Under the pieces are notes generated by a model. That model did not search any database and was not told the origin of the DNA. It saw nothing but the letters and a program-made list of their open reading frames with translations. A program made the position numbers and the translations under genes. This document shows, in pieces, positions 1 to 8,601 of a stretch of 64,000 bases of DNA. The DNA comes from Piscicola geometra (taxonomy: Eukaryota > Annelida > Clitellata > Hirudinida > Piscicolidae). The DNA is taken from assembly GCA_943735955.1 (NCBI GenBank), contig OX030956.1, positions 15,186,695 through 15,250,694 on the forward strand. Reading direction: 5' to 3'. The first letter of the stretch is position 1; each line of letters begins with the position of its first letter.

Positions 1-364
1 TATATATGTAAAATTAATAATTATAGGTATAAATAACCATCATTTGTTTTCTTTCTCAACGGCACTGCAGCTTGATCTGGTTGTACAAAATGGAATTAAA
101 TTTTCTCTAATGAAAGTCTTGGTATTTATTTATTTTATATCCCAAACTCTTTTAATATTATTCTTTCATACTGGGGGAGGCAACAGACATGCTGTCTTAT
201 GGATAAGATCGATGGGCATCTTTTCTTCTGTCGAAATGATCAACTGAGCAATCAACTGGACATTAATAATTCAAATTCAAAGTATTAATTTTTAAATTTA
301 AAATAACATAACTGACCAGTTTGATTTTATCTGATAAGTTTTAATCATCACCCATTTTTTCTAA
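1..364. other. AT-rich stretch, no gene recognised
   Basis: I see no recognisable coding sequence on either strand. A short open frame (44-247, plus strand) has no family signature and no composition that separates it from background. The part nearest 364 may be the body or tail of the SINE whose head lies at 366-444, read on the minus strand. Confidence 0.5.
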
Positions 365-365
365 T

Positions 366-444
366 CTCCCTAATAACTTGAACCTAGGACCTTTCATTAT
401 TGGTCAAGCCGAGAGTCGTTACCGACTCGGTTACCCGTTCACCA
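366..444 (-). repeat. tRNA-derived SINE head (RNA polymerase III boxes)
   Basis: Read on the minus strand, this has an A-box-like TAACCGAGTCGG (433-422) and a B-box-like GGTTCAAGTT (384-375), 49 bp apart start to start, the spacing of a tRNA internal promoter. A near copy, with the same box spacing, sits at 16181-16255 on the plus strand. The two diverge right after the B box, so they may be different SINE families sharing a tRNA head, or tRNA pseudogenes. No good clover-leaf T arm forms, so it is not a working tRNA gene. It directly follows the stop of the RT fragment at 444-815. Confidence 0.6.
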
Positions 445-815
445 TGTTTCGATCATGTCCTCTCGAAGTCTTCGATATTTTAATGTTTGGAATTTAATAG
501 CTTCAAGTCTATCATTATCATGATTATGAGTCTTGTATTTTAGATAAGGTAGCATTTTAGTGGCCCTTCTTTGTACATTTTCTGTGCAGTCAATTTGTTT
601 TTTCAATGATGGGCTCCATACACTGCTAAGGTGTTCTAGATGGGACCTAACTATACCTTTAAATAATAATCTAAATTTTTTTATATCAAGAAATTTAAAC
701 ATTCTTCTTATTAGTTCTATTATTTGGTTAGCCTTATTTACTTGCTTTTGGATTTGAATATCAAATTTCAAATTCTTGTCTATAATTACACCAAGTTCTT
801 TTTCATTCTCTATAC
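444..815 (-). pseudogene. Non-LTR retrotransposon reverse transcriptase, C-terminal part
   Basis: This minus-strand frame carries the post-RT region typical of CR1/Jockey-like LINE ORF2 proteins: the block ELGVIIDKNLKF at its start, then a line like HLEHLSSVWSPSLKKQID, QRRATKM, and LKYRRLREDMIE near the end. It is the continuation of the RT fragment at 3089-3535, from which it is separated by a hAT insertion (816-3080). Removing the insertion and one copy of the 8-bp duplication joins the two frames without a shift. The protein stops right after DMIETW, where family members usually continue for many residues, because a SINE-like sequence follows. RNA-directed DNA polymerase activity is the family role. 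This copy is dead. Confidence 0.85.
808..815. repeat. 8-bp target site duplication CTCTATAC, left copy
   Basis: CTCTATAC at 808-815 is repeated exactly at 3081-3088. The pair flanks the hAT element, and 8 bp is the hAT hallmark. The bases belong to the RT coding sequence, where they encode part of SIE on the minus strand. Confidence 0.9.
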
Positions 816-1008
816 CGCATGCGGTCTTTCGGCCTGTTTGATGCGGCCCCCAGACAACTAGTCCATTTTGGCTATTTGCGACCCTAACAGAATTTTAAAT
901 CGACGCACCCGCCCATCTCTTTTTAATACTACTGTTTGCACTTTTCTAATATAAATCAATTGGAACAACAACAACGAGCGATAACTGAGTTGTTTTAATT
1001 TAGTAAGA

Positions 1009-2735
1009 ATGTCAAAGCGTAAAATTGAAGCAGAAAATCGTCAGTTTAATGAAGAATGGACAAATGCAGCATTTCAACGGAACAGCTTTAAGCCTAATTT
1101 GTCGCGAGTCCGTAACTGTAATGAAGGACTACAATTGCAAAATACATTATGAAACCAAACACGCTGCTACGTTTGATGATGTGAAAGACGAAGCTAGAAA
1201 AAATATAATTGATCAACTTGTAAAAAGATTGTCATCTGAGCAAAATATTTTTACAAAAAAAGTTAATGAAAATAAGACCGGTTGTGCCGTAGCATAGATT
1301 ATTGCGCGATTGTCTCGATCATTTACTGATGGTGATTTCGCCAAAGACTGCATGCAAGCCTTTTGCAAAGAAGTCTGTCCTGAGAAAACAGATCTGTTCA
1401 ACAAAGTGCCATTGTCACGGATGACTATCCAGCGCCGGGTGGTTGATTTATCCAATGACGTTTGCGTGACAAGCTTGCCATTTGCAAGTATTTTTCAATT
1501 GCCTTAGATGAGAGCACGGATAACGTTGACACAGCACAGCTTTTGGTTTTTTTTCGTGCGGTGGATGAGAACTGTAAATTAACTCAGGAATTAGCAGGGA
1601 TGGTCTCACTACGTGGACGTACGACTGGTGCAGATATTTTTGGAGGAGTGAAATCTGTTCTTGACGTTCATTGGCCGAAGCTCTGTAGTGTTACTACTGA
1701 CGGTGCACCCGCCATGACCGGTAAAGAATTAGGACTTGTTGCTCATCTGCGATCACATTTGCGAAACTTAGGAATTCCAACAGACACCATCCATGCATAT
1801 CACTGCATCATACATCAAGAGTCACTGTGTACACGAGTCATTAATTTTGATAATTTTATGAAATTTGTTTTTAAATCAGCGAACTTCATATGAGCAAACC
1901 ATCAATCATTTCTTGAAAACATTGAGTCAGAATATCGTGACATACCATATCACACTGTTGTAAGGTGGTTGAGTCGAGGAAAAGTTCTAACTAGGTTTGT
2001 TGAGTTACGAAAAGAAATCTGTGAATTCCTTGTTACCAAAGGCAAAGACACAGCTGTTTTTACAGACAAACAGTGGTTGGCAGACTTAGCATTTTTGGCA
2101 GACATAACAGAACACTTAAATAAATTGAATCTGTGTCTTCAAGGCAAAGATCACTACATCTTTGATATGTACCAAAATCTGCTGTCATTCACATTGAAGC
2201 TACGGCTGTTTTGTTCGAATCTGCAATCTGGTAATTTATTTCATTTTCCTTTTTGTTCAGCTTTTCAGAAGGAATGCCAATGTGACTTCAATAAATACCA
2301 CGACAGTTTTGAAGCGTTACTAAAGGAATTTAATGAACGTTTTGACGCATTCAAGGAGCTTAAGGATTTATTCAACTTCATCCGTGACCCTTTCTCTTGT
2401 GCTGTAGAATCCGTACCTGAGCAATGTCAGTTAGAAGTCATTGATTTTTAATGTTCACCAGAATTAATGTCTGCGTTTCAGCATAACTCCATTTTAACTT
2501 TTTATGTTCAGTTAAATATGGAGAGGTCAAAGATTTGGCTTGCCGAATCTTGTCTGAATTTGGTAGCACATACGTGTGTGAACAAACGTTTTCAGTCATG
2601 AACACAAATAAAAATAAACTGAGATCATCTTTGTCTGATGATAATCTTTTTTCGATTTTGAGGCTTGCAGCAACAGAACTCAAACCCAATATTGACAATG
2701 TTGTTGCAACCATTCAGGCTCAACCTTCTCATTAA
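1009..2735 (+). pseudogene. hAT transposase of the GTF2IRD2/ZBED5/SCAND3 type, degenerate
   Basis: In order: an N-terminus like SKRKIEAENRQFNEEWT (from ATG at 1009); a BED-like zinc finger (LICRESVTVMKDYNCKIHYETKH, about 1097-1165); QNIFTK and a FTDGDFAKDCM block; the catalytic region with ALDESTDN (about 1500-1530) and CSVTTDGAPAMTG (about 1683-1725); HAYHCIIHQESLC; RWLSRGKVL; and a C-terminal dimerisation stretch STYVCEQTFSVMN then KLRSSLSDDNL (2560-2640). Frames change near 1075, 1470 and 2520, and in-frame stops occur near 1297, 1891 and 2449. The order and motifs match transposase-derived GTF2IRD2-like proteins. It would cut and join the element's own ends, but it is clearly non-functional here. 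Confidence 0.88.
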
Positions 2736-2746
2736 AATTCTAGCAT

Positions 2747-2990
2747 TTAGTTATTCATACATGTTTAAATAACGTTATTTTTTTTAAATGATATTTATTA
2801 AAAACGTGCATTCTTTGAGTTTTTTACATTAGGTTATTCATACATGTTTAAATAACGTTATTTTTTTAATGACATTTATTAAAAACTTGCATTCTTTGAG
2901 TTTTTTTTCATTTAGTTATTCATACATGTTTAAATAACGTTATTTTTTTATGACATTCATTAAAAATTTGCATTCTTTGAGTTGTTTTAT
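2747..2990 (+). repeat. Three tandem copies of an ~82-bp unit in the hAT 3' region
   Basis: The string TTATTCATACATG recurs at about 2751, 2834 and 2916. Each copy is followed by TTTAAATAACGTTATTTTT and then GCATTCTTTGAGTT. The copies differ by a few bases and by T-run length. The unit begins just after the transposase stop. Confidence 0.9.
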
Positions 2991-3080
2991 TGTGTCATCT
3001 ATGTGCACGCTGATGCGGCCCTTGGCGCCCAGGGACTCAGTAATTTTGGCCCTCAGGCTGAAAAAGATTGTGCACCCCTG

Positions 3081-3088
3081 CTCTATAC
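3081..3088. repeat. 8-bp target site duplication CTCTATAC, right copy
   Basis: Exact partner of 808-815, flanking the hAT element at 816-3080. Confidence 0.9.
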
Positions 3089-3535
3089 TTTCTAAAACTA
3101 CCTGACTTCCGTCATAATCCTGCATAAAATAAACTTTTTCTTCCTTTTTATTTCTGTATATTTGCAATAGTTTACATTTATGTGGAGGCATACTCCATTC
3201 CACTACTTTGTTTATATCTTTTTTGTAGCTTTGCTTAGTCTTCTTTTTCATTAATTTGTTGATATATTTTACAATCATCAGCGTACCTAAACATATTTGA
3301 ACTCAATCTCTCTGGCAGATCGTTAATAAACAAAACAAATAATAATGGATCCAAGACTGATCCTTGGGGAATGCCACTTTTTACTTTTATCCATTGTGAT
3401 TTAACACCATTAGCATTAACCCTTTGTACCCTATCATTTAGAAAATTACTTATCCACCTACATTTTTTTATAACCAATTCCATAATTTTAGAATTTATAT
3501 ATTAATTTTCTCTGCGATATCTTATCAAATGCTTT
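3089..3535 (-). pseudogene. Non-LTR retrotransposon reverse transcriptase, catalytic core fragment
   Basis: Minus strand. AFDKISQRKL (about 3535-3502) is the palm entry motif. NFLNDRVQRV and SGIPQGSVLDPLLF (about 3385-3345) are RT blocks 3-4. FRYADDCKIY (about 3298-3268) holds the catalytic YADD. KDINKVVEWSM and CKLL follow. A stop after QINEKED (near 3235) combined with a one-base shift divides the frame, and residues are missing around WSMPPHKCK. The C-terminal half is at 444-815, beyond the hAT insertion. The 5' part stops at AAAGC/GCTTT (3531-3535), where the (TTGA)n tail of element X begins. The family is CR1/Jockey-like. The copy is inactive. Confidence 0.88.
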
Positions 3536-3608
3536 CAATCAATCAATTAATCAATCAAATAGATTGCTATAGCGCTCTTTCTTCAAATTAATAAAATCCC
3601 TATGTAAT
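3536..3608 (-). mobile_element. 3' end of retrotransposon 'element X': last codons plus (TTGA)n tail
   Basis: On the minus strand the sequence reads DFINLKKERYSNLFD then TGA (stop at 3551-3553) and runs straight into a TTGA repeat (3536-3556). A second, diverged copy of this end is at 15481-15533 (NLRKEHYRNLFD then TGA and TTGA repeats). Peptide conservation despite base changes, plus the microsatellite tail, suggests the 3' terminus of a non-LTR retrotransposon whose coding sequence reaches the tail. The upstream part of this copy continues at 4745 after the inverted-repeat element at 3609-4737. Family not recognised. Confidence 0.6.
3602..3608. repeat. 7-bp target duplication ATGTAAT, left copy
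   Basis: ATGTAAT occurs at 3602-3608 and again at 4738-4744, directly flanking the terminal inverted repeats of the element at 3609-4737. Confidence 0.8.
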
Positions 3609-3644
3609 TAGCAACCCCAATCGATTTTTAAAACTTGTTCATTT

Positions 3645-3750
3645 TTTTAAATTGAAACGCTCAAATTGTAGATTTTGATTTACTGATTTTAAATACGTTA
3701 ACCAAATTTTAATTTGTTTGTTAAAAAAAAGTTATAACTGTTTTAAAATT
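3645..3750 (+). repeat. Internal direct repeat, copy 1
   Basis: About 105 bp starting around AAATTGAAACGCTCAAATTG recurs almost unchanged 389 bp downstream (4034-4139), inside the same inverted-repeat element. It is also near the left terminus, so it may be a duplicated subterminal region. Confidence 0.85.
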
Positions 3751-4033
3751 TAAAAAGAACACATTTTTTTTACCGTTTTTACGTCATAATCTATAAGCAA
3801 TTCACGGCCCTCTCCCAAAACAGAAATATTGTTTTTTTGTCATAACTTTTGTTTTTTTCTTCTTATATTGTTGAAATTCACTAGTTTTATTTAATTTGAT
3901 ACAAGGAATCAGAATTAAAAGTTAAAAGAATAATATCTTTCAAAATGACAAAGTTATTAACATTTTAAAAGCTTCACTTACGGAAGAAATCAACCTTTAC
4001 AGTAGTTTATTCTTATTAATAATTATATACGTT

Positions 4034-4139
4034 TTTAAAATTGAAACGCTCAAATTGTAGATTTTGATTTACTGATTTTAAATACGTTAACCAAATTTTA
4101 ATTTGTTTGTTTAAAAAAAATTTATACCTATTTTAACTT
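4034..4139 (+). repeat. Internal direct repeat, copy 2
   Basis: Second copy of the 3645-3750 repeat, with a few differences in the T/A runs near its end. Confidence 0.85.
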
Positions 4140-4737
4140 AATAACCTAAAAATTTTGTGTTAAGTCGAAAGCATGTACACTTTAAAATCTATTTCCGTAT
4201 ACTTAAAAAATGTTTTTTCAAAACTTTTTTTACAGAATTTTATTGAGTATAACTTATACTTGTTCAACAACTTTCTTAAATAAAAACTATCTTTTTTGAT
4301 TTCCGAATTACTAAATTTGAAGCTTTGCCTCGAGTTTTCTGGCTTCTCACTTAATATTTATTAAACTTAAGAAAAATATAATGATAGATTATTTAAAGAC
4401 GAATCTAATTATGTATGATTCAATATTATACGTAATTTTTTGGTTAGCGCATTAAGAAATGAAAAAGTACGTATAAAAAGTAGAAGTCCCTAAATTATAG
4501 CTTTTTGCTGTTACGCTAGATTTAAGGGATATTTTGATTAAAACTCTTTTAGTTGGAAGCTTACACAATATATAATTTATTTATAAAATACTCATTTGAA
4601 AGAGAATGAAATTGTCTTTCATCTACTTGCTTTTTTATTTCGATAGAATAACGCATAACTTAAATTTTAAGACTTTTCTATAATTTTACTGTAAAACGTC
4701 ACTTTTGCTCATTAGCATAAGTCGATTGGGGTTGCTA

Positions 4738-4744
4738 ATGTAAT
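4738..4744. repeat. 7-bp target duplication ATGTAAT, right copy
   Basis: Exact partner of 3602-3608. Confidence 0.8.
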
Positions 4745-4795
4745 ACATCAATAGCTTTTGAAATTGATTCTTTATTTACGTCATTTTCTGATTCT

Positions 4796-4945
4796 TTATT
4801 TACCTCTTTAATTGATTAATTATTTACCTCTTTAATTATATCATTATTTACCTCTTTAATTATATCATTATTTGCCTCTTTAACTGAATTAGTATTATCC
4901 TCTTTAACTGAATTAGTATTATCCTCTTTAACTGAATCATTATTT
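4796..4945 (-). repeat. 24-bp coding tandem repeat
   Basis: Units such as TTATTTACCTCTTTAATTA recur every 24 bp and encode octads with the pattern NND-I/S-V/I-KEV on the minus strand. More diverged units extend to about 5020. Confidence 0.75.
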
Positions 4946-5322
4946 ACTTTTTTATTTTTAACATTTTTTAATTCTTCAACTGAATTATTCTTTTCCTCTT
5001 TAACTGAATCATTATTTACTTTTTTGAAGGTTTTTGATACTGAATCAATTTTTATCTCAATTTTATTTTTAAAATTATTTATGAATGCTCCAGTTTCTTT
5101 TTGTATTATTTCTTTAGTTGTGTTTACTAATTTATACATATTAATGTCTTTGTTAATTATTTCAATGGTTTCTTTCAAGTCCATATTTATATTTATTTTT
5201 TGAAGTGCATTGGTAAATTCATTTATTATTAAGTTATCTAAGTTGACTTTGCTTGAATGATTATTTTGTTCTCTTCTATAAAAAGTTCTATAGAAGCTAT
5301 TTATGTATTGATTTAGGTGATT

Positions 5323-5331
5323 CAATCCTGT
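5323..5331. repeat. 9-bp target duplication CAATCCTGT, left copy
   Basis: CAATCCTGT at 5323-5331 is repeated exactly at 6509-6517, flanking the foldback-like element. Confidence 0.85.
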
Positions 5332-6508
5332 GGTTCTGGGATAAAAAGTCTTCAGAATAAAAAGTCTTCAGGATAAAAAGTCTTCAAAAAAATCTGTAAA
5401 AAATTAATTTTTAAGAAAAAATACATGATTAATACATGATCCTTAAAACTTAAAGAAGAAAATGTTATACTTTTATCTAATTTTTGCTATATTTTTTTCG
5501 TTCAATCTCGAAATAGCATTTGAATAAATTTGACTTGGCTGTTGTTGTTTCGTCACTTTAACCATACAATTGTTTGCTGATACTCGATCGTGGTTAAAAA
5601 AGTCTTCAAGGAATTAATCTTTAAAACTTAAAGAACAAAATTTCATACTGTAATCTAATGTTTGCTCTATTTTTTTTTTTCAATCTGGAAATAGCATTTG
5701 AATAAATTTGACTTGGTTGTTATTGATTCCTCACTTTAATCATTACGTTTTCCGCTGGTTCTCGATCGTGATTATTTTTTAACGAGACGTTACCTATTTA
5801 GTCTGAAAAATATGAAAAAAAATTTATTTAGAAAGTGTTTAAACAGTTCAAGAAGGACAAAAAAGATGCAGACAATGGAAAGATAGGAGGAAATTATAGT
5901 GGAGGGGATAGAGTTTGAGCTCAAAGACTTTTTGAGAAAATCAGAAAATCAAAAAGAATGGAGGAAACTGGTTGGATGTCTTACTGTCGTGCCCCAATAG
6001 TGTTTAATAATATAGCCTATAGCCTGACTGACTGACTTATTTAGTCTAAATATTATAAAAGTAAATAATATTTTTATAAATTAATAAAATAAATACTATA
6101 TATTTTTTATTTTATTAGTTAATTAGTCTCATATCAGTATTTGTTAATTAAAAATATTTTAAACAATTATTTACATTAATTAAAATGAATAAAATTATAT
6201 AAAAAGCACTTCTTCTTACCGATTATTTTTTTCCTTCTGGGAGCTCTAACCATATCTCATAAAACTCTGAAAGTTCATGTCTTCTATTAGATATTTCAAA
6301 AAAAAGCTGAAAAATATTTTAAATAACGAGTTAGTCTTGTTTTAATAATTTATTAATTAAATTTATTTCTAAAAACGATTTTACATTAGTTAAAATTAAT
6401 AAAATTATATCAAAAGTTTTTTTCAATGAAAATCTCTTATTGAAGACTTTTATCCTGAAGACTTTTTATCCAAAGAGTTTTTACCCGAAGACTTTTTATC
6501 CCTTTACC
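5332..6508. mobile_element. Foldback-like element FB1 with tandem-repeat inverted ends
   Basis: The left end begins GGTTCTGGGATAAAAAGTC and continues as GGATAAAAAGTCTTCA units. The right end, read inward, begins GGGTAAAGGGATAAAAAGTC with similar units. The flanks carry CAATCCTGT duplications. Inside are a ~170-bp module (about 5392-5565, with TTCAATCTCGAAATAGCA) repeated in diverged form at 5600-5775, and near the right a module (6207-6300) that reappears inverted at 7225-7320. Long inverted ends made of short tandem units plus a 9-bp duplication recall foldback/Mutator-like elements. No transposase is visible. Confidence 0.75.
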
Positions 6509-6517
6509 CAATCCTGT
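6509..6517. repeat. 9-bp target duplication CAATCCTGT, right copy
   Basis: Exact partner of 5323-5331. Confidence 0.85.
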
Positions 6518-6639
6518 ATCTAAATATAAATTGCTCTTTTTATGCTTCTAGTAGTTATACTTATCTGTACATTTATTATTATTTTATTTTTATATTCTTG
6601 AGATTGTTTGTATTAATTTAACTTTTTGATATATTTTTT
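6518..6639. other. Short AT-rich gap between the two element X frames
   Basis: No complete frame is visible. It would be either an intron or decayed coding sequence linking 6640-6909 to 4745-5331. Confidence 0.3.
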
Positions 6640-6909
6640 TTACTTAAAATTATTATCTTGGAATCTTGTATTTCTATAGTAGAACTTATATTTATGGTAA
6701 TCGTCTTTATCTTTATTATAGCTTATAATTTCATTAAGAGAAGGATTTTGATAATTATTAAAAGTGTTATATTCATTGCTTTTATTTTTATTTGAGTAAG
6801 TTTTGTTTTTATAAATGTTATTTTGTTTGAAATAATTATATTTAAATTTATAGTCAGCAAAATTATAGTTACCATAATTATAGTTATATCTATTATAACT
6901 ATCAGACAT
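6640..6909 (-). CDS. Tyr/Asn/Lys-rich open frame, possible N-terminal part of element X
   Basis: The frame starts at ATG (6907-6909), reads MSDSYNRYNYNYGNYNFADY, and continues for 89 residues, dominated by Y, N and K, to a stop after QDNNFK. Composition and strand match the fragment at 4745-5331, and the foldback-like insertion lies between them, so both may come from one protein. I could not join them: between 6640 and 6518 the frame of the second part is closed by a TAG near 6545, and the candidate intron junctions I tried do not keep phase. The sequence upstream of the ATG is cut 10 bp away by the next inverted-repeat complex (6919). Function unknown; low complexity means it could be spurious. 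Confidence 0.35.
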   Translation of the reverse strand: MSDSYNRYNYNYGNYNFADYKFKYNYFKQNNIYKNKTYSNKNKSNEYNTFNNYQNPSLNEIISYNKDKDDYHKYKFYYRNTRFQDNNFK

Positions 6910-6918
6910 GTTTATCTG

Positions 6919-7200
6919 GGTAAACGGATAAAAAGTCCTCGGATAAAAAGTCCTCCGGATAAAAAGTTCTCCGGATAAAAAGTCCTCCGGATAAAAATTC
7001 CTCCGGATTAAAATTTCCGGAAAAAAATCTTCAGGATAAAAATCTTTAAAAAATTACTTTCAAGAAAAAATACGTAATTAATACGTGATCCTTGAAACTT
7101 TAAAATAAAATTTAATACTTTTATCTAATGTTTGCTATATTTTTTTCGTTCAATCTCGAAATAGCATTTGAATACATTTTAATTGGTTGTGTTTGTTTTT
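6919..7200 (+). repeat. FB2 outer left inverted arm
   Basis: Begins with about five GGATAAAAAGTCCTCC-type units (16-17 bp), then a ~150-bp module shared with 5392-5565 and 10978-11145. It pairs with 11995-12332 in inverse orientation. Confidence 0.8.
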
Positions 7201-7374
7201 TATTTTTAGCTTATGTTAGAAATATCAAATAGAAGACATGAAACTTTCAGAGTTTTATGAGAAATGTGGTTAGAGCTCCCAGGAGGGAAAGAATAATCGG
7301 GAATAAGAAGTGCTTTTTATATAATTTTAGAAACAATTTTAATTAACATATACAAAGAAGAGACTAATTAATTA

Positions 7375-7634
7375 AGAAATATCAAATAGAAGACATGAAT
7401 AATCTGGAGGAAAAAGTGCTAAGGCTTCAGATTGAGCACTAGGGCAAAGCTTGCAAGCTCCCACTGGAGGAAGAAGTGCTTTTTTTATAAGACTAATTAA
7501 TTATTTTAAATATTTTGTAGCAAGTGTAGGAAATATCACATAGAAGACATAACCAATCTGGAGAAGAAAGTGCTAGGATGTTAGATTGAGCTCCAGTGCA
7601 AAGCTTGCAAGCACCCACTGGAGGAAGAAGTGCA
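7375..7634 (+). repeat. Two copies of a ~100-bp repeat (AGAAGACAT...CACTGGAGGAAG)
   Basis: AATATCAAATAGAAGACATG then GGAGGAAAAAGTGCTA, GATTGAGCAC, GCAAGCTCCCACTGGAGG occurs at about 7377-7480 and again, slightly changed, at 7530-7634. A third copy is at 8427-8525. Copies 2 and 3 flank the 21-bp minisatellite. Confidence 0.8.
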
Positions 7635-8335
7635 TTTTACATAATTTTATTAACTTTTTACATAATTTTATAAACTTTTTACATAATTTTATTAACTTTT
7701 TACATAATTTTATTAACTTTTTACATAATTTTATTAACTTTTTACATAATTTTATTAACTTTTTACATAATTTTATTAACTTTTTACATAATTTTATTAA
7801 CTTTTTACATAATTTTAGTAACTTTTTACATAATTTTATTAACTTTTTACATAATTTTATTAACTTTTTACATAATTTTATTAACTTTTTACATAATTTT
7901 ATTAACTTTTTACATAATTTTATTAACTTTTTACATAATTTTATTAACTTTTTACATAATTTTATTAACTTTTTACATAATTTTATTAACTTTTTACATA
8001 ATTTTATTAACTTTTTACATAATTTTATTAACTTTTTACATAATTTTATTAACTTTTTACATAATTTTATTAACTTTTTACATAATTTTATTAACTTTTT
8101 ACTAATTTTATTAACTTTTTACATAATTTTATTAACTTTTTACATAATTTTATTAACTTTTTACATAATTTTATTAACTTTTTATAAGATTTTATTAACT
8201 TTTTATATTATATTATTATTTTTTTACATTATTTTATTAACTTGTTATATTATATTATTATTTTTTTACATTATTTTATTAACTTTTTATATTATTTAAT
8301 TACCTTTTTATATAATTTAATTAACTTTTATGTCA
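7632..8335 (+). repeat. 21-bp minisatellite, about 30 units
   Basis: ACATAATTTTATTAACTTTTT is repeated head to tail, nearly perfect from 7634 to about 8185 and increasingly diverged to about 8335. Because 21 is a multiple of three, one frame stays open and would read LHNFINF over and over. This is a by-product of the repeat, not a gene. Confidence 0.97.
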
Positions 8336-8426
8336 TTTTATTAATTTTAATGAATGTAAAATAATTTTTATAAAAAATTATAATTATCAAATACTAATGA
8401 ATTATTCTAAATATTTTGTAGCCAAC

Positions 8427-8600
8427 TTAGAAAATATCAAATAGAAGACATAATAATCTAGAGGAAAAAGTGCTAGGACCTTAGATTGAGCACCAGTGCA
8501 AATCTTGCAAGCACCCACTGGATAAAAAGGCTCTCGGAGAAAACACCTTCTACAAAAAGCCTCCCGGAAAAAAAACGGGATCCATTTAAATGAGACTCGA
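8427..8600 (+). repeat. Third copy of the ~100-bp repeat and second-level inverted arm
   Basis: 8427-8525 repeats the unit at 7375-7634. It is followed by GGATAAAAAGGCTCTCGGAG and CTTCTACAAAAAGCCTCCCGG, whose reverse complement is at about 11890-11975. CATTTAAATGAGACTCGAT (8583-8601) is inverted at 10578-10597. So a second inverted pair lies inside the outer arms. Confidence 0.7.
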
Positions 8601-8601
8601 T

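Larger units (their letters stand above)
816..3080 (+). mobile_element. hAT transposon (GTF2IRD2-like), inserted in a LINE
   Basis: The element is bounded by CTCTATAC duplications and carries a hAT transposase pseudogene. The right end, read inward, is CAGGGGTGCACAATC, a standard hAT terminus, followed by CAGCCTGAGGGCC. The left end matches only from the GGCCTG/GCGGCC part inward. Its outermost CAGGGG is replaced by CGCATGCGG, so the left terminus is damaged or rearranged. Three tandem copies of an ~82-bp unit lie between the transposase and the right end. Confidence 0.9.
3609..4737. mobile_element. Non-autonomous inverted-repeat DNA transposon (1.13 kb)
   Basis: The left end TAGCAACCCCAATCGA (3609-3624) is the exact reverse complement of the right end TCGATTGGGGTTGCTA (4722-4737), and ATGTAAT duplications flank both. 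No coding sequence is visible inside; the interior is AT-rich with an internal direct duplication. Excising it with one ATGTAAT copy joins the minus-strand frame of element X (AIDVLH then RDFINLKK), so the boundaries are supported twice. A duplication of 7 (or 8) bp would fit hAT or a related superfamily, but the termini do not start with CAG, so the superfamily is open. Confidence 0.85.
4745..5331 (-). pseudogene. Element X coding fragment, Asn/Lys/Glu-rich with 8-residue repeats
   Basis: The minus-strand open frame runs from about 5331 to a stop at 4816-4818, then continues in the same frame with the same composition (SIKEVNKESENDVNKES) to SKAIDVLH at the inverted-repeat element. The TAA is therefore probably a nonsense mutation. 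The first ~90 residues (NQYINSFYRTFYRREQNN, then a predicted helical stretch) are non-repetitive. The C-terminal half is built of VNNDSVKE / NTNSVKED / NNDIIKEV octads encoded by a 24-bp tandem repeat (about 4796-5000). I do not recognise the family. The C-terminal continuation at 3551-3608 and its second copy at 15481 point to a retrotransposon protein. Its 5' side is cut by the foldback-like element at 5332. Confidence 0.5.

Noticed and set aside
5838..6000. Possible LINE C-terminal remnant inside FB1 (ENQKEWRKLVG-like)
   Set aside because: Only a short stretch with frame problems and no second motif; could be chance.
7586..8299. 237-codon frame reading LHNFINF repeatedly
   Set aside because: Product of a 21-bp non-coding minisatellite whose length is a multiple of three.
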